A DNA stretch of 64,000 nt from Noviherbaspirillum_A sp047237965 (GCF_047237965.1 NZ_JBDFLX010000003.1:186001-250000); one strand, 5' to 3'. Shown: positions 36,265-44,106, numbered from the stretch's first letter. Numbers and translations are program-made. Notes: a model not told the origin generated them from the sequence alone.

Positions 36265-37635
36265 TCAGAGCGACATCGGCATGCGCAAGGTCAGGGTCAG
36301 GTCCGGCGTGTCGCGGGTGAGGCCGGCGCCGACTGATACGCTGAACGACGTCTTGTCGTTATAACGGTAGGCATACCCAAGCAGCATTGTCGCCAGGTTG
36401 GTGCGAACCGAGCCTGGCACGGTCACGCCATTCTGCCTGGTCCGGCCGACCGAATTGAGGTCGAAACCGAGGCTGAACGAGGACTTGTCATTCAGCGCCA
36501 GCCCCATGCCGAAGTTCATGCCAAGGATGGCGCCCGGTTCGACGGTACCAATGAATTCGGACTCGCCATTCAGCACGCGCCGGCTGATGTCGGTGCGCTT
36601 GAAGTTGTGCGTATAGCTGAAACTACCAAAGAAAACGGCCGGGTCTGACGGGAACAGCCAGGTCAGACCAGGTTGCAGCGAATAGAAACCTGAACCGGTA
36701 GGCAGGTCGATCGGCAGGCCGCTGCCGCTGGTATTGCCGACGCAGCGGGTCACGCAGTCGGTCACGACCTCGAACGGATCCTTGCCGGTGCGGCTCTTGA
36801 AGCGCAGCGAACCTATCATGTAGGGTCGCGTGGCGCCGCCTTCATTGAGTTGGTAGCGGCCCGTCACTTCGACGTCGCCCATGCCCTTGCCGCTGGTGTC
36901 GAACGCCGACTCGCTGGCCGTGCCGGTGAAGATCTCGCGGCTGATCGCCGAGTCCGAGCGGTACACATAGGGTAGCCTGGCTTCGATCTCGAACCGGTTG
37001 CTTACGCCGAAACGCCCGGTCAGCGCGCCGGTAAACGTATGGCGCTTGACTTCGCGCACGTCGACCAAACCGATCAGCAGCGCGGGAATGACCGTGTATC
37101 CGACCAGCGCGACCCGGTTGTTTGATGAATAGCCGTACTGCAGCGATGGCTCGAGCACCATCTTGCCGCGCGGCGTCAGAATGCCCGGCTGCTCGAAAAG
37201 CGGCGCGATGGTACGGGTTTCGGTAGCGGGTGCGGTCCCTACTTGCACCTGGCGCGGCGCGTCGGCCTGTACAACTTCGCTGGAAGCAGACGGTACGACT
37301 GCCTCCGGCGTCTCTGCCGCCACGCCGTTACCTGCGCCCCGGGAATTAGCAAGATAACCCGGTCCCGTTCCTAGTCCTAAAGCCTGTCGCACGTCGCCAT
37401 TGCGCGCCTCTTGTTCGGCCAGCGCGCGCTTCAACCGCTCGAGTTCCCGGCCCTGCTGCTCGACCTGTCGCCGTAACCTGTCCAGTTCTGGGGGCTTGAA
37501 CGATTTGCCGGCTGCCTGCTGAGCGAATGCACTTTCTGTTGAGAACGCGAGTATTGCGCAAGCAGCCGCCTGCGCGACCCATCCTTTTTTTTCTTTCACC
37601 CGAAACCTCCATGGTGCACGATTTTCTTGGCGCAT
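36265..37635 (-). CDS. outer-membrane beta-barrel with N-terminal coiled coil (FapF-like role)
   Basis: About 456 residues. A signal peptide (KKGWVAQAAACAILAFSTES, ending AFAQ) is followed by a coiled coil, residues 48-85 (ELDRLRRQVEQQGRELERLK and more). A Pro/Ala/Val linker and a C-terminal domain of amphipathic beta strands follow (FTGALTGRFGVSNRFEIEAR, PGLTWLFPSDPAVFFGSFSY, ATMLLGYAYRYNDKTSFSVS). This matches a coiled-coil-plus-barrel export pore, the build of FapF; sequence similarity to FapF cannot be measured here. The ATG at 37635 gives a compact signal peptide; the frame from 37725 adds a long basic leader. The regulator gene follows after four bases. Alternatively it is an unrelated porin of the phenol-degradation MetA type. 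Confidence 0.75.
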   Translation of the reverse strand: MRQENRAPWRFRVKEKKGWVAQAAACAILAFSTESAFAQQAAGKSFKPPELDRLRRQVEQQGRELERLKRALAEQEARNGDVRQALGLGTGPGYLANSRGAGNGVAAETPEAVVPSASSEVVQADAPRQVQVGTAPATETRTIAPLFEQPGILTPRGKMVLEPSLQYGYSSNNRVALVGYTVIPALLIGLVDVREVKRHTFTGALTGRFGVSNRFEIEARLPYVYRSDSAISREIFTGTASESAFDTSGKGMGDVEVTGRYQLNEGGATRPYMIGSLRFKSRTGKDPFEVVTDCVTRCVGNTSGSGLPIDLPTGSGFYSLQPGLTWLFPSDPAVFFGSFSYTHNFKRTDISRRVLNGESEFIGTVEPGAILGMNFGMGLALNDKSSFSLGFDLNSVGRTRQNGVTVPGSVRTNLATMLLGYAYRYNDKTSFSVSVGAGLTRDTPDLTLTLRMPMSL

Positions 37636-37825
37636 CGGCTTCTTGTTGTTTTTAATTTTTCTTTTACAGTGTCGAAAATATAACAGAATTTTCTGGCTGC
37701 GCTCGCCCGGGGCCAGACGCCGCACTTGTTTATTGCGATAGCTTAAAGATAATTTAGAAGTTAGCTCTCGGAAGGTTCTGCCAGTTTTAAGCTCGTAATG
37801 CTTAATTTTTACGTTCAGGAAATCC

Positions 37826-37843
37826 TGTCACATTGCTGTGACA
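37826..37843. promoter_or_regulatory. candidate activator site TGTCA-N8-TGACA (1)
   Basis: CTGTCACATTGCTGTGACAG is a 20-base palindrome (37825-37844) containing TGTCA-N8-TGACA. It lies about 360 bases upstream of the sigma-54 promoter of the Gly-rich operon and 190 bases upstream of the barrel gene. The spacing fits an enhancer site. Confidence 0.6.
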
Positions 37844-37948
37844 GCTTTACACCGGCCGTTAAGTGTTCCTTATCCTGATTCACGAGAATGATCGAAAGGT
37901 CCTGTAACGTAAAGCCGTCGCCAAATTGCCGCGCAGCTTGGTCAACAA

Positions 37949-37966
37949 TGTCACGTTAACATTACA
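37949..37966. promoter_or_regulatory. candidate activator site (2, weak)
   Basis: TGTCA-N8-TTACA, one base off the pattern of the other two sites, with the same eight-base spacing. Confidence 0.35.
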
Positions 37967-38046
37967 TCCACCTCGTGCGCCTATGTAAATGGTGCTGGCC
38001 TGCCATGCCCTCAGCACCCGTACGTTCACCGGAAACGCAGCGGTAG

Positions 38047-38064
38047 TGTCAGAAAGCTGTGACA
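38047..38064. promoter_or_regulatory. candidate activator site TGTCA-N8-TGACA (3)
   Basis: TGTCAGAAAGCTGTGACA matches site 1 in both half-sites and spacing; even the last bases of the spacer (GCTG) are shared. It lies about 120 bases before the -24 element, a usual distance for enhancer-binding activators. Confidence 0.6.
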
Positions 38065-38183
38065 CTTCTTAACGCCGTGAAGGCTTTTCCCCAGCCGGCT
38101 TGCCCTGGGGCGACCGCATGCCCTCGCAGTGCGCCGTACACGAGACATTAAAAAGTGGGCGCCGCAAACGTTTCAGGACGCAG

Positions 38184-38199
38184 TGGCACTGTTTTTGCA
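38184..38199 (+). promoter_or_regulatory. sigma-54 promoter, consensus -24/-12
   Basis: TGGCAC-N5-TTGCA, an exact match to the sigma-54 consensus, with GG at 38185-38186 and GC at 38197-38198. Transcription should start near 38210, about 60 bases before the ATG of the Gly-rich protein. A sigma-54 activator gene lies 2 kb away in the same locus. Confidence 0.9.
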
Positions 38200-38270
38200 A
38201 TAGGGGTCTTTTGTTGGTTAATTGCCAACGAGACGCGAATTTGCCCTGAACAAAAAAGAATGGAGAACGT

Positions 38271-39671
38271 ATGAAAAAGTCTTTGATGGCAACTGCCATT
38301 GCACTTGCCTTTGGATTCACTACCCAGGCTTATGCCAACCCGGTGAATACCGGCACCAATGGCACCACGTCGGGAACCACCGGAAGCCAGACCGCGACGG
38401 CAACGTCCACGCAAAGCGGCGGCGCCAGCCCGCAGGCGAATGAAAATTCGACTGCCACCCTGGACAGCCGCACCAACCAGGCCTCGGGCGCGGCCACGGC
38501 CAGCGCAGCCCGCACTGTCGCCGCCAACAACGGTGCAACGTCCACCTTCACCAACGCGTTCAACGTGGCGACTGCGACTGCGACCAGCAGTTTGACCGGC
38601 ACGGTCACAGGCAATACGATCAGCAACATCGGCAATATCGCCACCAATAATGGACCCGCCAACGGCGCGGTCGGCGGTGTGGGCACTGGCGGTAACGGCG
38701 CCGGCGGCACCGCTTCCGGCACCGGCGGTAACGGTGCTACAGCTACTGCCGGCAACGGCGCGGTCGGCGCGGTCGGCGGTTCGGCCACCAATGGCAGCGC
38801 GACCAACGGCGGCAGCACGGCCGGCGCTGGCGGCGCGGGCGGCACCGCGTCCAACGCAGCGAGCGGCGCCGGTGGCGCGGGCGGCGCGGGTGGTGCGGGC
38901 GGCGGCGGTGGCGCGGGCGGTCTGGTTACCAGCGGCGCAGGCGGCGGCGGCGGCGCCAGCGGCGCGGCTAACGGTGGCGGGGGCGGCGCGGGCGGTGCAG
39001 GCGCGGCTGGCGGTGCAGGCAACGGCGGTGCGATTGCCGCCAGCAATACGCCAGGCGGCGGCAATGGCGGCGCTGGCGGCCTTTCGGGTGCTGGCGGCGC
39101 AGGCGGCAGTGGGACCTCCGGCACCAACGCCGGCACCGGCGGCTCTACCACGACCGGCAGCGGCGGCAACGGCGCGTCGGCCGGAGCAGGCGGCGCAGCC
39201 ACTTCTGGCGCTGGCGGCAACGGCGCCGCGAGCGGCAGCGCAGCCAGCACGGCGGGCAATGGGGCAGCAGGCGCGGCCGGCGGCAATGGCGGCGGCAGCG
39301 GCGCGGCGACCAACACCGCCGGCAACGGCGCAGCGGGCGGCCAGTCGACCAATGGCAGCGCGACCAATGGCGGCGCTACTGCCGGCAATGGCGGCAGCGG
39401 CGGTGCTGGCGGCAGCGGCAGCACTGGAGGGGCTGGCGGCACGGCTGGCACCCAGACCGCGCAGGGCGGCACCGGCGGCGTGGGTAATGGCGGCGTCGGC
39501 GGCGCCGGTGGCACCAGCAACGTCAACGCCGGTACTTTCAACATGTCGAATGCCATGTCCAGTGTCGGCCAGTCGGCCGCCGGCATCATGGTGGCGAGCC
39601 AAAACAGCGGCCTGTCCAGCCTGATCCAGCAAAGCGTCAACGTCCAGGCCAACCTGAGCGTCGGACGCTGA
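38271..39671 (+). CDS. secreted Gly/Ala/Asn/Thr-rich low-complexity protein
   Basis: 466 residues with a clear signal peptide (MKKSLMATAIALAFGFTTQA, cut after AYA). Residues 24-120 are Thr/Ala/Asn-rich; about 120-415 are a Gly-Ala-Asn repeat (NGGSTAGAGGAGG-like units, GGAGG runs). The C-terminal 50 residues are distinct: NMSNAMSSVGQSAAGIMVAS, QNSGLSSLIQQSVNVQANLS. There are no Cys or Trp. GGAG lies before the ATG. It is the first gene after the sigma-54 promoter and probably the bulk product of the locus: a matrix, fibre or adhesin-like surface protein. The C-terminal Gln/Asn/Ser/Val pattern recurs in the two small downstream proteins and recalls amyloid-type repeats. DNA in this gene is very GC-rich. 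Confidence 0.85.
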   Translation: MKKSLMATAIALAFGFTTQAYANPVNTGTNGTTSGTTGSQTATATSTQSGGASPQANENSTATLDSRTNQASGAATASAARTVAANNGATSTFTNAFNVATATATSSLTGTVTGNTISNIGNIATNNGPANGAVGGVGTGGNGAGGTASGTGGNGATATAGNGAVGAVGGSATNGSATNGGSTAGAGGAGGTASNAASGAGGAGGAGGAGGGGGAGGLVTSGAGGGGGASGAANGGGGGAGGAGAAGGAGNGGAIAASNTPGGGNGGAGGLSGAGGAGGSGTSGTNAGTGGSTTTGSGGNGASAGAGGAATSGAGGNGAASGSAASTAGNGAAGAAGGNGGGSGAATNTAGNGAAGGQSTNGSATNGGATAGNGGSGGAGGSGSTGGAGGTAGTQTAQGGTGGVGNGGVGGAGGTSNVNAGTFNMSNAMSSVGQSAAGIMVASQNSGLSSLIQQSVNVQANLSVGR

Positions 39672-39676
39672 TCGAC

Positions 39677-39728
39677 CTGGCCACTGCCGGTTGCGAGCCT
39701 GTAAGGGCTTGCGGCCGGTGGCGGCCAG
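39677..39728 (+). promoter_or_regulatory. intercistronic RNA hairpin
   Basis: Two 23-base arms (39677-39699 and 39706-39728) around a six-base loop pair as RNA with one mismatch, counting G-U pairs. No U-run follows, so it should be a partial terminator or a stabiliser of the upstream mRNA. It would let the Gly-rich protein be made in excess over the downstream genes. Confidence 0.65.
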
Positions 39729-39760
39729 CGTTGCCTGGAACAGGATAACAAGGAGACACC

Positions 39761-40099
39761 ATGCGACATCTAGCCGTACTCATGCTGGCGCTATGCGTCA
39801 TTACGTCCTTGCCCGGCAAAGTGCTGGCGCAGGATGCAGCTCCCGCCCTTGCCAGCTTCGGCCCGGCATTGGCCAGCGACAGCCTCGCGGACTATCGCGG
39901 AGGCAGCGAGTTGGCCAGCAGCGAGCTGCGGCTGGCCGGCACCACCGCTGAAAACTCGGCAACCAACGTCGTCACCGGAGCCAACAGCATCAGCGCCAGC
40001 TCGTTCGCCAATATGAGCGGCATTCCGGTCGTCATACAGAATTCGGGCGCCAATGTGCTGATACAGAATGCCACCATCATCAACCTGCAATTGAACTGA
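39761..40099 (+). CDS. small secreted protein with RGG motif (1)
   Basis: 112 residues, signal peptide MRHLAVLMLALCVITSLPGK ending VLAQ. A motif SLADYRGG (Gly 47-48) is followed by ELASSELRLAG, then Asn/Ser/Ala-rich residues and the tail VVIQNSGANVLIQNATIINL. AAGGAG precedes the ATG. The RGG motif is shared with the protein at 40783, and the tail pattern with the Gly-rich protein. The C39 peptidase gene follows nine bases later; proteases of that family cut after Gly-Gly in other systems, so this may be a substrate. Alternatively it is a nucleator or chaperone of the Gly-rich protein. Confidence 0.75.
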   Translation: MRHLAVLMLALCVITSLPGKVLAQDAAPALASFGPALASDSLADYRGGSELASSELRLAGTTAENSATNVVTGANSISASSFANMSGIPVVIQNSGANVLIQNATIINLQLN

Positions 40100-40108
40100 G
40101 GCCGGATC

Positions 40109-40783
40109 ATGAGGCATTGCATGCTGCTATGTGGAGCGGTCTTGCTGGGCGGGTTCGCGCATGGCGCCGATCTGCCTGCGCTGGGCGGCGTCCATTATTC
40201 AGTGCCGGTCAAGAGCATCAAGGAAGTGCGGCGCGCGTCGACCATGCTGCAACAATACGACTTCAGTTGCGGCTCGGCGGCGCTGGCAACCCTCCTGACC
40301 CATCATTACGATTACCCTGCCAACGAGCGAACGATCTTCGAGGACATGTATGCGCGCGGCGACCAGCAGAAAATCCGGAAAGAAGGCTTTTCGCTGCTCG
40401 ACATGAAGAACTTCCTGGAGGCACGCGGATTTCGCGCCGACGGTTTTCACCAGCCTCTGGAGAAGCTGGCCGAAGCCGGTATTCCGGCCATCGTGCTGAT
40501 CAGCGAGAACGGCTACAACCATTTCGTGGTGATCAAGGGCTTGCGTGGCGACCGCATCCTGCTAGGCGATCCGGCCAGCGGCACCCGGGTCATGCCGCGG
40601 GAGCGGTTCGACGCCGCCTGGAGAAACAAGCTGCTGTTCGTGGTCCACAACCGCATCGAGCAAGCCCGGTTCAACCAGGGGTCCGACTGGAGCGCCGCAC
40701 CGCTGGCGCCGCTGGCCGGCAGTATCGGGCGCGACAGCCTGTCTAACATCACGCTGCCGAAGTTTGGCCCGGGCGACTTCTGA
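40109..40783 (+). CDS. periplasmic C39-family cysteine peptidase (FapD-like)
   Basis: 224 residues with a signal peptide (MRHCMLLCGAVLLGGFAHGA). The C39 catalytic set is complete: Gln and Cys54 in LQQYDFSCGSAAL, His138 in NGYNHFVVIKGL, Asp154 in LLGDPASGTRVM. It lacks the ABC transporter that bacteriocin exporters carry; it is a stand-alone peptidase like FapD of the Fap system. The conserved stretch ERTIFEDMYARGDQQKIRKE and GFSLLDMKNFLEARGFRADG belongs to this branch. Its stop codon overlaps the start of the next gene (TGATG). I infer that it processes one or more products of this operon in the periplasm before export through the barrel. Confidence 0.88.
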   Translation: MRHCMLLCGAVLLGGFAHGADLPALGGVHYSVPVKSIKEVRRASTMLQQYDFSCGSAALATLLTHHYDYPANERTIFEDMYARGDQQKIRKEGFSLLDMKNFLEARGFRADGFHQPLEKLAEAGIPAIVLISENGYNHFVVIKGLRGDRILLGDPASGTRVMPRERFDAAWRNKLLFVVHNRIEQARFNQGSDWSAAPLAPLAGSIGRDSLSNITLPKFGPGDF

Positions 40784-41256
40784 TGCGCGCCATCCTCACC
40801 CTCTGCCTATGCCTGGCCGCAGGCCGTGCCGACGCCGACGGGCCGCTCTGGACCGCGGTCAACGACAGCACCTTGGCGTCTATGCGCGGGGGCTTTGACT
40901 TCGGCAACGGCCTGATGGTCTCGTTCGGCATCGAACGGGCGGTGTATATCAATGGTTCTCTGGTGACCAGCACGACGTTCAACGTCGGCGACCTGGCGCG
41001 AGTCACGCCGGAACAGGCAGCCCTGGTCAGCCGGCAGGAAGCGGCGATCAACCTAGTGCAGAATGGTCCGGGCAACGCGGCTGCGTTGACGAGCAGCGAC
41101 CTTGCGACGCCGGGCACCGTGATTCAGAACACGCTGAGCAACCAAAACATCCAGAGCCAGACTATCATCAATGCCAGCACCAATGCACTCAGTATGATGA
41201 AGACGCTTAACACCCTTACGTCATTGCGAGACGCGCTGGGCAACAGCGTGCGCTAG
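40783..41256 (+). CDS. small secreted protein with RGG motif (2)
   Basis: 157 residues with a signal peptide (MRAILTLCLCLAAGRADA). Residues 29-37 are STLASMRGG, followed by FDFGNGLMVSFGIERAVYIN and a C-terminal half rich in Asn/Gln/Thr/Ser: VIQNTLSNQNIQSQTIINAS. It overlaps the peptidase gene by one base and ends the operon. It shares the (S/T)LA(D/S)xRGG motif with the 39761 protein. It is the best candidate for a processed minor component or nucleator. Function is not known to me. Confidence 0.75.
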   Translation: MRAILTLCLCLAAGRADADGPLWTAVNDSTLASMRGGFDFGNGLMVSFGIERAVYINGSLVTSTTFNVGDLARVTPEQAALVSRQEAAINLVQNGPGNAAALTSSDLATPGTVIQNTLSNQNIQSQTIINASTNALSMMKTLNTLTSLRDALGNSVR

Positions 41257-41268
41257 AGCCTGGGCAGC

Positions 41269-41316
41269 CAGAAGGATATGGCTGCGCGCTGGACTAGGAA
41301 ATACGGCAAGTCCTAA
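41269..41316 (+). pseudogene. short IS5-group remnant
   Basis: AGAAGGATATGG and CGGCAAGTCCTA around GCGCTGGACTAGG match the IS5-group segment at 34416-34465 of this window (KDMDAR, HGKSY). It lies just downstream of the secretion operon. Confidence 0.45.
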
Positions 41317-41397
41317 TCATTGGCGCATGAAGTTTGACTCAAGCCGGAACGCAGTCAGTCGTCGTCGTCTTGAAAGCAGTTTCAGGTCACGCGACAA

Positions 41398-43860
41398 TTA
41401 CGTTGACAAGCGCTGGTAGGATTGCATGAATAACTCAAATTCGTTCGCCTGACTCGGGTGCGCAATCAGGTAACCTTGCGCCTCGTCACAAAAATTGTCT
41501 TTTAGAAACCTCAGTTGTTCAATAGATGTTACTCCCTCAGCAACCACCGATAGCCCGAGTTTTCTTGCCATGGCAATTGTTGCGGTCACAATCGTGGCGC
41601 TGTCTTCATCGTCTGGCAAGTTCTCGACAAACGATTGATCAATTTTTAGCGTATCGACCGGGAAGGTCCTGAGCTGGCTGAGGGACGAGTACCCAGTACC
41701 AAAGTCATCCACCGATAGTTTTATTCCCAAACCATTGATTTTCTTTAGGATATCCCGCGCTTTTCCAACGTCTTGCATGAATGCTGTTTCCGTGATCTCA
41801 AGTTCTAAAGTAGCGGCGTCAAGCCCGGTGTTGGCCAACGCATTGGTTAGCGTCTCATAAAGAACATCAGAGTGAAGCTGTCGTACCGAGATATTGACCG
41901 ACATAGCCATCTCGGCAAACCCGGAGCGGTGCCAATTCGAAAGCTGGCTGCATGCTTTCTGAATAACCCATGTGCCGAGGGTATCGATGAGGCCCATATC
42001 TTCGGCCATCGATATAAATTGGCTCGGTAAAACCAAGCCTTCGTACGGGTGATTCCACCGGACGAGCACTTCTACGCACGAGATCATCCCAGTCGTCAAA
42101 CTGATACGCGGCTGGTAATGCAACACCAATTGGTCTTCCTGCAGTGCACGGCGCAACGCGTTTTCCTGAAGCAATCGGTTCGCTGCCTTGGTACCCATGT
42201 CTGAGTGATATTCTTTATAGACGCCTTGTCCGACAGCCTTTGCCTCATACATCGCGAGATCAGCTTGCCGGATTAAGGCGGCTGGGTCGTCGCCCCCATC
42301 AGGATAGACACTGCTACCAATGCTCGTCGTAACCAGCAGCGTATGCCCAAACACGGTGACGGGCTTCGCAATCGATTCCAGAATATGGTAAGCCACATTC
42401 TTGATGTGGCTACGGTCATGAATGTTTTCCAGCACGATGACAAATTCATCCCCGCCAATACGGGCAACGGTATCGACTTCGCGAACCGCACCCTTGAGAC
42501 GTTCGGCTACAACGCCGAGCAGCGTGTCCCCCTTGTCATGCCCTAAGCTGTCGTTGATGATTTTAAAGCGGTTCAAGTCAAGGAAGAGCACTGCTACGAT
42601 AGCGGAAGTGCGTTTGGCGTGTTCAATCGCATGGCTCAACCGATCTTCAAGATAATAGCGGTTGGGAAGGCCAGTCAATGAATCATGCGTAGCCATGTGA
42701 TGGATCTGGCGCTCATGGTTCCTGTGCACAGAATTGTCCTGTATGAGTGCATGCACCCCGATTATTTGACCGTTTGCCACATTGGGGATGAGCGTCGCGC
42801 TAATATCTACCCTACTCCCGTTTTTCCTCAGGAAAACGGTTTCAACTGTCTGAGGTGTGCCCCGTATTGCTGCAGCTACCCCTGCATTGACTAAATCCAT
42901 ATACTCCGGCGCAATAAGGGAAGGCCTTTGCTCGGATAACATATCGTCGGCGCTATAGCCAGACATCTGAACGAATGCCTGATTGACCGACGTAAGACGA
43001 CCATCCGTGTTGAAATGGATCACTCCATCTGGATGGTGTTCAAACAGTAGCTGGAACCGCCGTTCACTTTCGACGAGCAGCATTTCCTGAACCTTGATTG
43101 CCTTCCGCGCGCTGATATCGGTATTTGAAATTAGGATGCGGAAAGGCGTTCCGTTGCGATCACGCTCTAGTGTATAGCGGCTCAATATGGACAACGTCGA
43201 TCCATTTCGGGCTTGGCAAGTCACTTCGGCTTCCCAGTGCTCACTGGCTTCAAGTAAAACTTTGACAGCTTTTCTGTCGGGTGAACAAGTTACTCCCAGT
43301 AGATCGTAATAAATGCACCCTATCGCTTCCTGCTCCGAATAATGAAACATCGCGGTAGCACCGCTGCTCCAAAATTCAATCTCGTCATGCATATTGATTA
43401 CGATGATTGCATCACGGGACAAATGTAATAGTGCGGCCTGCTGTCGCAGCATTTGCTCATGCTGATAGCGTTCGCTGTTGTCGCGGATGGACGATGTGAA
43501 TAAAGTCTCATTACCCAGCTGAACCGGGATAACGGTCATCTCCAACGGCAATAAATTGCCATCTTTATGCATGCCGAAAACTTCCACTCGTCTGTTTATA
43601 TTCTTCAGGATGCCGGTTTCCAGGAATCGCTTGACACCTTCCTCGTGGGCGGTGTGATGCTCAGGCGGAATGATCAGCGCAGTGAGTGGGTGGCCGATTG
43701 CTTCCTCGGCCGACCAACCAAATAGGGTTTCCGCATAAGGGCTCCAGACAAGGACGATGTTTTTGGAATCACTGACGATGAATGCATCTAATGTCTTTCG
43801 GAAAATCAAATCGAGCAGTTCTGCCGGAGCCAATACAAAATTTGCCTTGTCTATAGCCAT
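41398..43860 (-). CDS. multi-PAS GGDEF-EAL c-di-GMP turnover protein
   Basis: About 820 residues with no membrane segment. Three PAS domains (starting near residues 10, 130 and 260) are followed by GGDEF with an intact RIGGDEF and an inhibitory site (REVD), then EAL with EVLVRW, LEITETAF, DDFGTGYSSLSQLRTF and AEGVTSIEQ. The last motif differs from the usual AEGVET, but the first Glu is kept, as is the QGYL Gln. It may act as cyclase, phosphodiesterase or both. The start at 43860 (MAIDKANF) has a GGGAG site; the ATG at 43878 has none. It points toward the secretion operon and is a plausible local source of c-di-GMP signal. Confidence 0.9.
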   Translation of the reverse strand: MAIDKANFVLAPAELLDLIFRKTLDAFIVSDSKNIVLVWSPYAETLFGWSAEEAIGHPLTALIIPPEHHTAHEEGVKRFLETGILKNINRRVEVFGMHKDGNLLPLEMTVIPVQLGNETLFTSSIRDNSERYQHEQMLRQQAALLHLSRDAIIVINMHDEIEFWSSGATAMFHYSEQEAIGCIYYDLLGVTCSPDRKAVKVLLEASEHWEAEVTCQARNGSTLSILSRYTLERDRNGTPFRILISNTDISARKAIKVQEMLLVESERRFQLLFEHHPDGVIHFNTDGRLTSVNQAFVQMSGYSADDMLSEQRPSLIAPEYMDLVNAGVAAAIRGTPQTVETVFLRKNGSRVDISATLIPNVANGQIIGVHALIQDNSVHRNHERQIHHMATHDSLTGLPNRYYLEDRLSHAIEHAKRTSAIVAVLFLDLNRFKIINDSLGHDKGDTLLGVVAERLKGAVREVDTVARIGGDEFVIVLENIHDRSHIKNVAYHILESIAKPVTVFGHTLLVTTSIGSSVYPDGGDDPAALIRQADLAMYEAKAVGQGVYKEYHSDMGTKAANRLLQENALRRALQEDQLVLHYQPRISLTTGMISCVEVLVRWNHPYEGLVLPSQFISMAEDMGLIDTLGTWVIQKACSQLSNWHRSGFAEMAMSVNISVRQLHSDVLYETLTNALANTGLDAATLELEITETAFMQDVGKARDILKKINGLGIKLSVDDFGTGYSSLSQLRTFPVDTLKIDQSFVENLPDDEDSATIVTATIAMARKLGLSVVAEGVTSIEQLRFLKDNFCDEAQGYLIAHPSQANEFELFMQSYQRLST

Positions 43861-44106
43861 TTTGCCCACTACTCCCATGTTGTACCAGTCAGCTGGATAT
43901 CTTGATAAGTAAAAGAACTGATGATCACACTAACACCTGACCAGATCAGCGTTCTCGAACATAGTTATAAAATGTGCAACTAAGATAATATTTTTTTAGA
44001 ATTATTTCATTACTTATTTGAGAAACTTTTTTCAGGTAATTTCAAATGTTGTGTCTGGCCAGTCTGAAGTATGGGCATCAGCCCGCGACTTTTTGGTTGG
44101 CGTAGA

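Noticed and set aside
37680..37710. A possible -24/-12 site for the barrel gene on the minus strand (TGGCCC with GC ten bases on).
   Set aside because: Only the GG and GC match; the -12 box reads GAGCG. I do not list it as a promoter.
38148..39769. Long open frames on the minus strand and in a second plus frame across the Gly-rich gene (up to 490 residues, Pro/Ala or Ala/Arg-rich).
   Set aside because: They arise from the biased GGC/GCG codons of the true frame. They have no ribosome binding site or signal peptide, and the composition is that of a mirror image.
40117..40746. A 209-residue frame overlapping the C39 peptidase gene in another phase.
   Set aside because: Arg/Ala/Pro-rich shadow of a GC-rich gene; the peptidase frame has the catalytic motifs and signal peptide.
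44040..44100. Similarity to IS256 ends (TCAAATG, then GGCATCAGCCCG).
   Set aside because: Short, broken matches over 50 bases; not enough to call a solo end.
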